Shown here one piece after another: positions 48,889-57,916 of a stretch of 64,000 nucleotides of DNA. The notes below the pieces were generated by a model, which ran no database searches, had not been told where the DNA came from, and was given only the letters and a program-made list of their open reading frames with translations. Location: positions 3,596,001 through 3,660,000 of the forward strand of contig NZ_CP092915.1 of the NCBI RefSeq assembly GCF_022557175.1, in the 5' to 3' direction. The position numbers were made by a program, and so were the translations under genes. The stretch comes from Mycolicibacterium sp. YH-1 (lineage in GTDB: Bacteria; Actinomycetota; Actinomycetes; Mycobacteriales; Mycobacteriaceae). Each line of letters starts with the position of its first letter. The first letter of the stretch is position 1.

Positions 48889-49745
48889 CGATTCAGGATC
48901 GCATCGCCGAAGCCAACAAGAACATCGCCGACGTCAAGCCGAAGCGGGCGCTGACTCAGCGGCTCAACCTCGGCGACAACCTGCTGCGCGTGGTCGCGGG
49001 CCTGGTGCTGCTGTACCTGTTCCTGCCGATCTTCGTCATCATCCTGTTCTCGTTCAACAAGCCGGCGGGCAAGTTCAACTACACCTGGCAGGGCTTCACT
49101 CTGGACAACTGGGCCGACCCGTTCAAGTACCCCGCACTGACCGATGCGTTGAAACTGAGCCTGAACGTGGCCGCCGTCTCGACGGCAATCGCATTGGTGC
49201 TGGGCACGCTCGTGGCGATAGCCCTAGTGCGGCAACGGTTCACCGGGGACCGGGCCATCGACACCTTCCTGATCCTGCCGCTGACGGCTCCCGAGGTGGT
49301 GCTCGGCGCCTCGCTGCTGACACTGTTCCTTGATCTCAATGTGGCGGCCGGCTACACCACGATCGTGTTGGCCCACATCGCGTTCCAGATCAGCTTCATC
49401 GCGATGACAGTGCGCGCCAGGGTCCGTGGGTTCGACTGGACGCTCGAGGATGCGTCGATGGATCTCGGCGCCGGCCCCACCCGCACCTTCTTCAGGGTGA
49501 CCCTGCCGTTGATCATCCCGGGGATCGTTGCGGCGGGCATGCTCTCGTTCGCGTTGTCCCTCGACGACTTCATCGTCACGTACTTCGTCAGCGGTTCATC
49601 CGTGACGTACCCGCTCTACGTCAACGCCGCGGTGAAGGCCGCGGTGCCACCGCAGATCAACGTGCTGGCCACGGCCATTCTGGTGATAAGCCTGATTCTG
49701 CTGGCCGTCGGAACGCTGTACCGCCGCAAGCGAATCGACGTCTGA
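48885..49745 (+). CDS. potC: ABC permease (PotC)
   Basis: 286-aa permease with six TM helices after a ~40-residue hydrophilic N terminus. EAA loop: LEDASMDLGAGPTRTFFRVTLPLIIPG. GSSVTYPLYVNAAVKAAVPPQINVLATAILV matches PotC-type permeases. Last gene of the import operon; a long hairpin follows 18 bp after its stop. Confidence 0.9.
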   Translation: MTIQDRIAEANKNIADVKPKRALTQRLNLGDNLLRVVAGLVLLYLFLPIFVIILFSFNKPAGKFNYTWQGFTLDNWADPFKYPALTDALKLSLNVAAVSTAIALVLGTLVAIALVRQRFTGDRAIDTFLILPLTAPEVVLGASLLTLFLDLNVAAGYTTIVLAHIAFQISFIAMTVRARVRGFDWTLEDASMDLGAGPTRTFFRVTLPLIIPGIVAAGMLSFALSLDDFIVTYFVSGSSVTYPLYVNAAVKAAVPPQINVLATAILVISLILLAVGTLYRRKRIDV

Positions 49746-49762
49746 GTCCCACCGTCCGGCGC

Positions 49763-49818
49763 CGAGACTGCTGGGAGATCGCACAAATCGTCATTTCGGC
49801 GATCTCACAGCAGTCTCG
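49763..49818. terminator. 20-bp inverted repeat between convergent potC and EamA genes
   Basis: Arms CGAGACTGCTGGGAGATCGC (49763-49782) and GCGATCTCACAGCAGTCTCG (49799-49818) pair at 19 of 20 positions around a 16-base loop. There is no U-tract, but its place between two convergent genes suits a bidirectional terminator; it may also be a dispersed intergenic repeat of the genome. Confidence 0.6.
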
Positions 49819-49854
49819 ATGGATGGGTGTGAGGCCGCGGGCCCGAGTCGACCG

Positions 49855-50739
49855 TCAGCCACCGACCTCGGCAGGCACGGGCGGGGCGCTTCTGCCACCG
49901 GCACGCGCGGCGCCGATACCCGCCGCGACGACCAGACAGATGCCGACCACACCCCCTGGGCCCGGCACCTGGTCCAGGACCACGAAGCCGACCAGCATGG
50001 CGAACGCCGGTTCGACACTCATCAGGGTGCCGAATGACGCCGTGGTCAGTCGCCGCAGCGCCATCAGCTCAAGGGTGAACGGAATAACGGGAAGTAGCAG
50101 CGCTATACCGATTCCGATGAGCAGAATCTCCGGAGTCATCCGGGAGAACACCGACGGCCCGACGAGGATGCTGGAGAACAGCGCAGCCGTGCCCATCGAC
50201 ACCGCGAGACCATTGGCGCCGTCGACGCCGTCACCGACGCGCTGGGTCAGCAGGATGTAGCAGGCCCAGCACACGGCCGCACCAAGCGCGTACGCCACCC
50301 CAATCAGGTCGATGCTGCCGTGCCACGGCTCGGTCAGCAGGACCACACCGATCGCGGCGATCCCCGGCCAGACGAATCGGTACCTGCCCTTGCCGAGCAG
50401 CACCGCGACGCTCAACGGCCCGAGGAACTCCAGTGCGCTCGCCGTCCCCAGCGGGATGCGATCGAGGGCCGCCATGAAGAGCAGTGTGACCCCGGCTGTG
50501 ACAACGCCGAGCACAACACACATCAGGAATGTCGACCTGGTGAACTTCGACGGCCGCGGACGGACGATGACGAGCAGGATGATGCCCGCCCAGAGCAGTC
50601 GCAGCCATGCCGCACCCTCGACCCCGATGTACTCGATGAGGCCGATGGACAGCGCGAGCCCGACCTGGACGCACAGCATCGATGCCGTCGCCATGAGCGC
50701 ACCGGTGCGGGCGCGGTTCGCATTCACGACATCGGCCAC
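49855..50739 (-). CDS. EamA/DMT-superfamily transporter
   Basis: 294-aa ten-TM transporter with two EamA repeats: [40 protein letters not shown] ends the first and [43 protein letters not shown] the second, the typical EamA signatures (as in RhtA-type amino-acid exporters). Start is the GTG at 50739. It may export amino acids or metabolites; no partner gene indicates the substrate. Confidence 0.85.
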   Translation of the reverse strand: MADVVNANRARTGALMATASMLCVQVGLALSIGLIEYIGVEGAAWLRLLWAGIILLVIVRPRPSKFTRSTFLMCVVLGVVTAGVTLLFMAALDRIPLGTASALEFLGPLSVAVLLGKGRYRFVWPGIAAIGVVLLTEPWHGSIDLIGVAYALGAAVCWACYILLTQRVGDGVDGANGLAVSMGTAALFSSILVGPSVFSRMTPEILLIGIGIALLLPVIPFTLELMALRRLTTASFGTLMSVEPAFAMLVGFVVLDQVPGPGGVVGICLVVAAGIGAARAGGRSAPPVPAEVGG

Positions 50740-50818
50740 CAGTGCATTGAACGGGACCTAAAAGCTCCGTGTCCACGGGATTGTCCGGGCCGGGTATCAC
50801 TCCGACCGAATCCGTGGT

Positions 50819-51649
50819 TCAGCGCGTGCGATCGGGGAACGGGTCGTTGGAGAAGTCGATCTGTGCGGCGAGGTTGCTGACAGCGGTCACCACGCCGGTC
50901 CCGAACGCGCCGTCGCTGTCGTACAGCGTTGCCGAGCCGACGCTGATCCCGTCGTCGGTCCAGTGCGAGTCGGCCTGCACGCCGATCCTGCCGTCGCGCG
51001 GCAGCCGCGCCAGGGCCACCGTGAGGTCACCGTTGATGTAACCCACCCCGGCCGTGCCGAGGTTGGTGACCAGGCTCGTCCCCTCGGCCGCCATCACCGC
51101 GTTGACCAGCGGGGTGTTCTTGCGACCCTCGACCGCGTCGATGGGTCTGTTCACGAATCGCTTGCGCGCGTCGTTCTGGTGATCGGCGATCGACCGCGTC
51201 CAGCCGTGCCCGTCGCTACCGATGTGGACGTACTCGTCAGAGTCGAGCTCGACGGGCTGGGTGAAGTCGACCTCGGCCGACCACTCCTGTCCACGCGGCG
51301 GCTCCGAGCGCCGGTACTGGACCAGGATCGCGCGGACCACGGTGACACCGTCCTGGACGAGTTCGCACTCGGTGTTGCGCACGCGGCGTCCGTCGCGGAC
51401 GAGTCGTGTCACCGCAGTCGTCGTCACCCCGCGAGCGGCCTTGAAGAGGTCGACGGTGACCCGTGCGGGCATGAAGTCCTCGCTGCCGTATCGCTCGTCG
51501 AGGATCGCTGCCGCCAGACCGACGAGTGCGGGACCGTTGAGATGGTCTGCTCCCCAATGGCTCTGGGCGAACGGCGTCGGCTGGAACGAATCATCGGCAA
51601 GTTGCACGAAGTGCGCCGGACGAGCGGTCATCTCCGCATCGTCGCACAT
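50819..51649 (-). CDS. Acyl-CoA thioesterase-family protein
   Basis: 276-aa protein of the TesB/PaaI-like double-hotdog type: FAQSHWGADHLNGPALVGLAAAILDERYG and MPARVTVDLFKAARGVTTTAVTRLVRDGRRVRNTECELVQDG form the first hotdog; GYINGDLTVALARLPRDGRIGVQADSHWTDDGISVGSATLYDSDGAFG the second. Such enzymes hydrolyse acyl-CoA. ATG 51649 (AGG upstream) or 51631; longer starts add unrelated sequence. It is downstream of the esterase and TetR-type genes, all co-directional with the mce operon, suggesting a lipid-metabolic role. Confidence 0.8.
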   Translation of the reverse strand: MCDDAEMTARPAHFVQLADDSFQPTPFAQSHWGADHLNGPALVGLAAAILDERYGSEDFMPARVTVDLFKAARGVTTTAVTRLVRDGRRVRNTECELVQDGVTVVRAILVQYRRSEPPRGQEWSAEVDFTQPVELDSDEYVHIGSDGHGWTRSIADHQNDARKRFVNRPIDAVEGRKNTPLVNAVMAAEGTSLVTNLGTAGVGYINGDLTVALARLPRDGRIGVQADSHWTDDGISVGSATLYDSDGAFGTGVVTAVSNLAAQIDFSNDPFPDRTR

Positions 51650-51702
51650 CGGTACCTGAGCCCCGCCGATCGCCCGGCTCGGGTGCCTACGACGGGGCGA
51701 AA

Positions 51703-52710
51703 CTAACCGACCCCCATCGACGACGAGGGGGACGAATTGGCCAGACATGTCTCGATGAATTGGGTCATGCTCTCGAACACCGCCCTGCTCTCGGGAAGAA
51801 AGGGCAACAGCGCGGGAAACGCATGCAGTTGGTGCGGCCAGGACTGAACGGTGCATTGCCTGCCAGCCACGGTGAGCCCCTCACACATCCGTTCCACATC
51901 GCAGCGCAGGACCTCGGACTCGGCAACGATGATCAGTGCCGGCGGAAGTGTTTTCAGGTCGGCATTCAGCGGCGAGAGATCATCGACGTCCGCTTGCGCG
52001 GGATGAATGCACTCGACGATCAATGGCAGCACCGATGCCACCCCGAATGGATCGCGTCGAAAGTTCTCGTGCGACTTTCGGGCCAAGCTGTCCAGTTCAA
52101 GGAGCGGAGAGATCCCGATGACGCCTGCGGGCACGGCCAATCCGTTCCGCTGGCCGGCGATCAGTGTGGCAAAGGCCAGGAATCCGCCCGCCGAGTCCCC
52201 CGCGACCACAACCCTCGTCGGGGAGACACCTTCTTCGAGTAGCCACCGATATGCATCCACGCAGTCCTGAATCGACATGTCGATCGCCACTTCCGGATGC
52301 TGGCGATAATCGACGTGCACGACCGGCAGGTTGGTGAGTCGGGCAATTCGTGCCACCACGTGCAGATGAGAGTCCAGGTTGCCGCAGAAGAATCCGCCAC
52401 CGTGGAAGTAGAGGACGACGCCATCGCTCATGGGCGCGACGCATCCGGGCGCCCGGACAGTCTCGACTGTCACGGCGCCTGTCGTGTGACGATCGAAGCG
52501 AAAGCCGCGGAAGGGCCGTACGCGCTGCAGCCGCGAGAGGTTCCGAACGCCTCGGCCAAGGAACGACAGACGATCACTCACCGGCTTGTCGCGCTCGGAC
52601 GTCAGGTACCGGCGGATCGGCGGCTCGACCAACACCCGGGCGGCGGAATAGCAGATCCGCGCCCTCCGACTCGGCCGTCCTGTTGACAAAGCGCCTGTCG
52701 GCAAACCCAT
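51703..52710 (-). CDS. Hormone-sensitive-lipase-type esterase
   Basis: 335-aa alpha/beta hydrolase of the HSL/Lip family. Oxyanion motif HGGG (LYFHGGGFFCG), nucleophile motif GDSAGG, acid in DDLSPLNADLKTLPPALIIVAESEVLRCD and catalytic His in WPHQLHAF. It hydrolyses short to medium acyl esters; mycobacterial Lip proteins of this type (LipN/LipI-like) are lipid-ester hydrolases. No signal peptide is evident. Start ATG 52710, 28 bp after the tandem-TetR gene. Confidence 0.85.
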   Translation of the reverse strand: MGLPTGALSTGRPSRRARICYSAARVLVEPPIRRYLTSERDKPVSDRLSFLGRGVRNLSRLQRVRPFRGFRFDRHTTGAVTVETVRAPGCVAPMSDGVVLYFHGGGFFCGNLDSHLHVVARIARLTNLPVVHVDYRQHPEVAIDMSIQDCVDAYRWLLEEGVSPTRVVVAGDSAGGFLAFATLIAGQRNGLAVPAGVIGISPLLELDSLARKSHENFRRDPFGVASVLPLIVECIHPAQADVDDLSPLNADLKTLPPALIIVAESEVLRCDVERMCEGLTVAGRQCTVQSWPHQLHAFPALLPFLPESRAVFESMTQFIETCLANSSPSSSMGVG

Positions 52711-52738
52711 CGTGGACCCCTTCTTGGAATAGGCGAAA

Positions 52739-53986
52739 CTATGGAGCTGACTGGCCCAGCAGCGTGACGAGCAGCAGATGACGAACGACCGCCGTCGCCG
52801 ACCTCGTGTGCGCGGCGTGCATGAACCGGCCCAGATCAGTCACGAGTGCGAAGCCGGCGTGCACTGCGAAACGCGCCTCATCCGGCGACATGTCAGGCCT
52901 GGCAGCAGACACCTGACGGGCCCACGCATCGACTGTGGCGCGCTGAATGCTTTGCAGCGCAACACGATCCTCGGTGGGCACGTTGAGGCGCTCCGCGTAG
53001 TAGACATACGCGAGTTCCGGATTGGCGAAGAAGCGCAGCACGAACGCCTCCACCAGTCGGCCGACCGCGTCACGCGGACCGTCTGCAGTGGGGAGGATCG
53101 CGGCGAGGTCACTCGACACCCGGTCGGCCGCGCGCCGATACGCTGCCCCCAGAATCGTCGCCTTCCCGGGGAAGTACCGGTAGAGGCTAGTCGTGGACAC
53201 GCCGACCGAGACGGCGATGTCGTCCATCCCAGTCTCCCGGTACCCACGCTCGTTGAACAGCAGTATCGCCGAGTGCAGGATCTGCTCGTACTCCCCCGAC
53301 TCCGGACCCACTGTGGCCCGGGCCGGGATGTGGTGTCCCGACAGCCCCGCCGGCAGGTCGGTGTCGCGTACGTTGCGCGCAATCGTGGCCAGGGTTGCGT
53401 GAATCCGGTCGCTCGCCAGCTGGGCGTGATGGTCGGTGATGCTGCCCAGCACGCTGAGCACTGCTGCTGACAGGATCCAGCGTTCCTGCCGCGGCTCCAG
53501 ATCGGGACGTAATTTCGACATCGGCTGTTGCAGTCGGCGATTGACCAGTTTGATCTGCTCGTTCAGCACCATCTGATCGCCACCCTCGAGGTATCGGCCC
53601 TCCCACCGATACAGGCCACCGCTGGTCCGATTCACGAGGGCGGTGTCGATCAGTGCTCTCACCATGGCATCCCATACCTGGTCGGGCCCTGCATCGCCGC
53701 CGCCGTCGTCGACGAACGCGGTGCAGTCGACCAACTGCTGACCCAACCCCAGGACCGATGCCGCAAACAGCTCGTACTTCCCGGAGTAGTGGCGATACAG
53801 CGAGGCGGCCGTCACGCCGACCCGACGGGCGATGCCCTCCATGCTCACACCGTGATAGCCGACCTCGCTGAACGTCTCGGCCGCGACCCGGGCGATCTGC
53901 GCCTTTCGGTCCTTCGGTCGCCGACGCCGGTCCGCGCTCACACTTGACGTGGGCAGCCTGATGTCACGCGCATGCGCGGGCGGCAC
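52739..53986 (-). CDS. Tandem TetR-type regulator (two DNA-binding domains)
   Basis: 415 aa with two complete TetR HTH modules. First: AQIARVAAETFSEVGYHGVSMEGIARRVGVTAASLYRHYSGKYELF at residues ~29-75. Second: EQILHSAILLFNERGYRETGMDDIAVSVGVSTTSLYRYFPGKATIL at ~235-280. Each is followed by a TetR-C-like helical domain, so a single chain could act like a dimer. Start GTG 53986, three bp after the MPT64-like stop; a GTG at 53941 is possible. Lying at the end of the mce transcript and before esterase and thioesterase genes, it may regulate the import locus or lipid hydrolysis. Confidence 0.85.
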   Translation of the reverse strand: MPPAHARDIRLPTSSVSADRRRRPKDRKAQIARVAAETFSEVGYHGVSMEGIARRVGVTAASLYRHYSGKYELFAASVLGLGQQLVDCTAFVDDGGGDAGPDQVWDAMVRALIDTALVNRTSGGLYRWEGRYLEGGDQMVLNEQIKLVNRRLQQPMSKLRPDLEPRQERWILSAAVLSVLGSITDHHAQLASDRIHATLATIARNVRDTDLPAGLSGHHIPARATVGPESGEYEQILHSAILLFNERGYRETGMDDIAVSVGVSTTSLYRYFPGKATILGAAYRRAADRVSSDLAAILPTADGPRDAVGRLVEAFVLRFFANPELAYVYYAERLNVPTEDRVALQSIQRATVDAWARQVSAARPDMSPDEARFAVHAGFALVTDLGRFMHAAHTRSATAVVRHLLLVTLLGQSAP

Positions 53987-53989
53987 GGT

Positions 53990-54802
53990 CTAGCTCCCAC
54001 CGAACTCGGGCCGCAGGACCGGGCTCAGCGCAGCGAGCGGAATGCGCGCCACCACGGTGCCGCCGTCCATCGACCACTTCATCACGCCGGGAGTGAAGTC
54101 GAGCGGGGTGTCGCGTGCCACGGGATAGTCCGGCATGTAGATGACGAGCTCGTCAGGGGTGAGCGCCCATGCCTTGTAGCCGCCCGAGTAGACCTTGTCG
54201 GGCGTCCACCGGTCCGCCACGAATGGATACGTGCGGGGCTGATGCGGGGGCGGTGCCGCATCGAGCGCCTGCTCGACGAACGGCTGTGCCAGCGGAGGAA
54301 TCGCGACAAGCGGATCGACGCCGGCCTTCGTCAGATCCGACAGCTGCAACTGCCTGCCAGCCGACATGTCGAAGGTGAAGGTGCGGTAGGCGTTGTTGAA
54401 CGCCGGCCCATCAGCGTGATAGGTCTCGTGGAACACCACCGACAACGTGTTGTCATGACGGAAGATCTCGTAGTTGCCCTCGCCGAAACTGTCGGCGACC
54501 ATGCTCACCCCAAGCCGTCTCCAGTTGTCGACCAGAGTCCTCAGATACTGGCGCACAACGGGCCCGGCGACGGGGTCGTCGACGATCTCGGCGGGAATCG
54601 CGACCTTGATGTCACGCACCGCGTCGCGCTGGGAGCGCACCGAGGTCTGGCAGTACTGGCCGTTCCACTGGCCAGCCAACTCATCGCAGAACGACGGCGC
54701 CGACGCCGCGGCAGTGGGGGCGCCGACAGTGGCGGCCATGGCGCCAGTGGCGACACCCGTGACGATGGCAGCCACCACCCGAACGAGCATGCTCACCCGC
54801 AC
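53990..54802 (-). CDS. Secreted MPT64-like (RsiV/DUF3298-type) protein
   Basis: 270 aa. N-terminal signal peptide (~1-33, hydrophobic LVRVVAAIVTGVATGAMAATVG), then a domain like MPT64/MPB64: FCDELAGQWNGQYCQTSV, AIPAEIVDDPVAGPVVRQYLRTLVDNWRR, and a C-terminal AWALTPDELVIYMPDYPVARD...RIPLAAL matching the RsiV-type fold. Two Cys near the mature N terminus probably form a disulfide. Start GTG 54802 follows AGGGGA; an ATG four codons later is the alternative. It is 15 bp after the Mam gene. Function of the family is unknown. Confidence 0.82.
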   Translation of the reverse strand: MRVSMLVRVVAAIVTGVATGAMAATVGAPTAAASAPSFCDELAGQWNGQYCQTSVRSQRDAVRDIKVAIPAEIVDDPVAGPVVRQYLRTLVDNWRRLGVSMVADSFGEGNYEIFRHDNTLSVVFHETYHADGPAFNNAYRTFTFDMSAGRQLQLSDLTKAGVDPLVAIPPLAQPFVEQALDAAPPPHQPRTYPFVADRWTPDKVYSGGYKAWALTPDELVIYMPDYPVARDTPLDFTPGVMKWSMDGGTVVARIPLAALSPVLRPEFGGS

Positions 54803-54817
54803 GTCAGTCCCCTATCC

Positions 54818-55444
54818 TCACGGCAGCGCGACTTGGCTTGCACGCCAACGTCCGTCGACGAACTCCATGGTCATCTTGATCCTGCTGCGGTCGATGCGGG
54901 GGTCGGGAACGCTGGTGTTCGACACCGACTGATCGACGAAGAGCAGCACGACCACCTTGTCCTTGGACGCGGATTGGATCGCCGACTCCACGACGACTCC
55001 ATGCGCCGATGCCTTGTTGTCGATGAGTAGCTGACGAAGCTGGACACTGGATTGTGAGTACATGTCCTTGAACTCACCGGTCGAACCGTCGAGAACCTGG
55101 TGGAAGTTCTCGTCGACCTTGCTCGAGTCGATGCTGGTCAGGATCTGCGCGTACGCGACGGCGGCCTGCTGGGCCTGCTCCCCCGCACGGGTCACCTCCC
55201 GCTCCTGCCACAGCAGCCAGCCCAGAACACCCGAGACCGCGAGTGCGGCAACGAATATCACGGCGACCACGCCCACGAGCACCCGTCGCAGCCACGGCCG
55301 CGGTCTGTCTTCTCCCTCATCGGTGTCGGCACCTGCGTCAGTGTCTGCGTCTGCGTCTGCGTCGAGATCGACGGCCTGCTCGTCGGTTTCGGGCTCCGTC
55401 GTCTCGTCAGCCGACTCGGCCAACGCATCGTTCGTCACTGTCAT
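54818..55444 (-). CDS. Mce-associated membrane (Mam) protein
   Basis: 208 aa. Acidic N terminus with an Asp-Ala/Thr repeat (~residues 24-45), one TM segment (~52-75) and a C-terminal Mam domain (residues ~80-205: AQQAAVAYAQILTSIDSSKVDENFHQVLDGSTGEFKDMY, MEFVDGRWRASQV), the fold found with mce operons. Mam proteins are thought to stabilise the Mce complex or its permeases. ATG 55444 is selected for its GAGGAG spaced 6 bases; the acidic repeat is encoded by a TGCGTC hexamer repeat on the plus strand. The gap to MceF is 31 bp. Confidence 0.85.
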   Translation of the reverse strand: MTVTNDALAESADETTEPETDEQAVDLDADADADTDAGADTDEGEDRPRPWLRRVLVGVVAVIFVAALAVSGVLGWLLWQEREVTRAGEQAQQAAVAYAQILTSIDSSKVDENFHQVLDGSTGEFKDMYSQSSVQLRQLLIDNKASAHGVVVESAIQSASKDKVVVLLFVDQSVSNTSVPDPRIDRSRIKMTMEFVDGRWRASQVALP

Positions 55445-55475
55445 GGTCATCTCCTCGAAACAGCGTGTCGGTGGC

Positions 55476-56726
55476 TCAGCGGGGTGGCTCGATCGGCAGG
55501 ACCGGCCCGCCATACGGGGTGGGGATCGTGAACCGGCCCCGCGGGGTCGGGTCGGTCATTCGGCCCAGGTCCGCGCCGGGGGGCGGGCCTGCGGTGTCGT
55601 CGCCGGCCGGCCGCGGTGCGTTCTTGGCGCCGCGGACCAGCACGCCCGGATGATCGTCGCGGCAGTAGGTGTACATGAACGGTTCGGGGTAGTCAGCCGC
55701 TGACGGCGGTCGTCGCGGCGTCCCGTAGTCGCACGCGTAGCGCGGGTAGATATCGCCGATCGCCCACAATCCGTTGTCGTGCATGACACTTCCGATGGCA
55801 TCGAGTGCCGACGTGCGGTAGCTGGGGAACAGCGCGTTCAACGCAGGCACCCGCAGGTAGAGCAGCTGCGAGGTGGTCGTCAGGCTGCCGAGCAGAGTCA
55901 CCATGGTGTCGGAGTTGTCGGCGAACAGATTGTCGATCGCGTCCAGGGTGCCCGGTGCCTGGTCTGTGAGCCTGCGGTAGCCCTCCCGCATCTTGGTGAT
56001 GCCGCCGAAGGTCGCGCCCAGATTGTCCGAGGCGACCGCGATTCCGTCACTCTTGTCCGCGGCCATCGTCAGCACGACCCGGCTGTTCCGCAGCACGCTG
56101 GTCGTCTCCGGAAGCACCGAATCCAGCGTCGACAGCAGAAAGGTGCCGCCGTCGATGATGTCGGCCAGCTTCTGCGGCCCCGCCTCGCTCAGGCTCAGTT
56201 CCCTCTTGATGAGTTCGATCTTCGACGTGTCGACCTGCGCCAGCGCACCATCGGCGTTGGCGAGCAGTTCCGCCAAGCTGACCGGGACGGTCGCCCTGCC
56301 CGCAGCGATGACGGCCCCATCACCGAGATAGGGTCCTGCGTCGGACTCGGCGGCGAAGTCGATGTACTGCTCGCCCGCAGGTGAGAGCCCAGACACCCGC
56401 ACTTCGCTCGACTGCGGGATCGGCACGGTCGAATTGACGTTGACCACGGCGTTGACACCAGTGGGCGTGATGTCGAGGCGCTCCACCCGTCCGATCGGCA
56501 CACCGCGCAGTGTCACGTCCTGATTCGGCAGCAGGCCGGCGGAGTCCGGCAGCTCGATGGTGATGGAGTGGCTCGATGCGAGCGGATTCACCCGCAGCGC
56601 ACCGAGGAACAGGTATGCGCTCGCGACCACGAGCGTGAGGATCAGCGCACCCGCCGACAGCCAGGAACGCCTGCGGTGTGCCGCCCTGACGATGGCGACG
56701 ATGGTGTCTGCGGCGGTGGTGATCAT
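55476..56726 (-). CDS. mceF: MCE-family protein MceF
   Basis: 416-aa MCE subunit: signal anchor (~22-45), then the MlaD/MCE domain (SHSITIELPDSAGLLPNQDVTLRGVPIGRVERLDITPTG... LSPAGEQYIDFAA, ~51-130), followed by a long helical MCE C-terminal region and a Pro-rich tail. Overlaps MceE by 4 bp (ATGA). Last of the six MCE subunits, which form a heterohexameric ring/tunnel for lipid transport across the periplasm. Confidence 0.92.
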   Translation of the reverse strand: MITTAADTIVAIVRAAHRRRSWLSAGALILTLVVASAYLFLGALRVNPLASSHSITIELPDSAGLLPNQDVTLRGVPIGRVERLDITPTGVNAVVNVNSTVPIPQSSEVRVSGLSPAGEQYIDFAAESDAGPYLGDGAVIAAGRATVPVSLAELLANADGALAQVDTSKIELIKRELSLSEAGPQKLADIIDGGTFLLSTLDSVLPETTSVLRNSRVVLTMAADKSDGIAVASDNLGATFGGITKMREGYRRLTDQAPGTLDAIDNLFADNSDTMVTLLGSLTTTSQLLYLRVPALNALFPSYRTSALDAIGSVMHDNGLWAIGDIYPRYACDYGTPRRPPSAADYPEPFMYTYCRDDHPGVLVRGAKNAPRPAGDDTAGPPPGADLGRMTDPTPRGRFTIPTPYGGPVLPIEPPR

Positions 56727-57916
56727 CGCGGCGCCTCGGGTGGCGGAACGACCTGCACCTGACCCGGATCGGTCGGGCTGGGGATCACCGGGACCTGCGG
56801 CACGCCGGGCCCCTTTCCGACGACTCTCTCCTGCAGACGCAGCAGCGTGTACTTGATGGAGCCCACCATCTGCTGCCAGTTGTAGCGCTTCGGCCCGTGC
56901 AGGCCGGCGTCACCGGCGAAGCCGATATCCGGTATCGACCCGAGAATCAGTCGATCGATGCTCGCCCGCGTCGCGATCGAGGGACCCGACGTCGATTTCA
57001 CCAGGGGTGGCATCAACCTGTTGAGCGCGAACAGCGTGGCGTCTGGAGTCAGCGCGACGTCGTTCCACGCTCCGGCCACCCGGTTGGCATCGGCAACAAC
57101 GCTTCGGCCGCTGGTGTCAGTGCCCGCGATCGACGGGAACTTGCCGAGCTGTTCGGTGGTGTCACCGATCTGCAGGATGAGATCGGCGATCTGCGAGGTG
57201 TGCGCGGCGAGTACCTCGCTGGCGGGCCCGGCCTCCGTCATCAGCTCGCCGAGCATGTCGTTCTTGGCCTCGATCTGATCGACAAGGCCCGAGGTCTCGG
57301 TGAGCGCGGTCGAGATCTCATCGGACCGCGCGTTGAGCGTGCCCAGCGTGCGGTTGGTCTTGCGGATCAGATCGCCAAAGGCCTGACCCTGGTCGCCGGT
57401 CGCCTTACCCAGGCCGTTGATGATCTTGGTGAAGTTGCGTACCGCGCCGCCATTGACCAGGATCGCCGCCGAGCCCAGCACCGACTCGACGGTCGCTGCC
57501 GCCGTCGTCGACTCCAGCCCGATGGTGTCACCGTCGGTCAGCAGCGGAGCCCCCGGATCCGATGGGTTGGGGGGCTTAAGGGCCACGAACACGTCCCCCA
57601 GCGGAGTCGCGGAGCGCAGTTCCGCGGTGCTGCCGCGCGGCAGCTGCACACCGTCCATGATGCGCAACGTCGTCACCGCGGTGTAGTTGCGCGCCACCAT
57701 CGACTCGAGTTCGCCCACGTCGGCGCCGGCCAACTTCACCTTGGCGTTGGAGGGAAGGTTGAGCGCGTTGCTGAACACCGCGGTCAGGGTGTAGCCGCCC
57801 GAGCCGACTCCCGGCGCGGGCAGCGGCAGGCTGGCCAGACCCTCGGTGCCGCATCCGGCCGCGGTCAGACAGACCGAGAGTGCCAGCGGCACTACGGCTT
57901 TTCGGTAGCGCGCCAT
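56723..57916 (-). CDS. mceE: MCE-family lipoprotein MceE
   Basis: 397-aa lipoprotein of the MceE/LprK type: signal with lipobox LTAAGC (Cys ~22), MCE domain (TLTAVFSNALNLPSNAKVKLAGADVGELESM...), helical region and Pro-rich C terminus. ATG 57916 abuts the MceD stop (TGATG). In the Mce complex the E subunit is the lipid-anchored member. Confidence 0.92.
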   Translation of the reverse strand: MARYRKAVVPLALSVCLTAAGCGTEGLASLPLPAPGVGSGGYTLTAVFSNALNLPSNAKVKLAGADVGELESMVARNYTAVTTLRIMDGVQLPRGSTAELRSATPLGDVFVALKPPNPSDPGAPLLTDGDTIGLESTTAAATVESVLGSAAILVNGGAVRNFTKIINGLGKATGDQGQAFGDLIRKTNRTLGTLNARSDEISTALTETSGLVDQIEAKNDMLGELMTEAGPASEVLAAHTSQIADLILQIGDTTEQLGKFPSIAGTDTSGRSVVADANRVAGAWNDVALTPDATLFALNRLMPPLVKSTSGPSIATRASIDRLILGSIPDIGFAGDAGLHGPKRYNWQQMVGSIKYTLLRLQERVVGKGPGVPQVPVIPSPTDPGQVQVVPPPEAPR

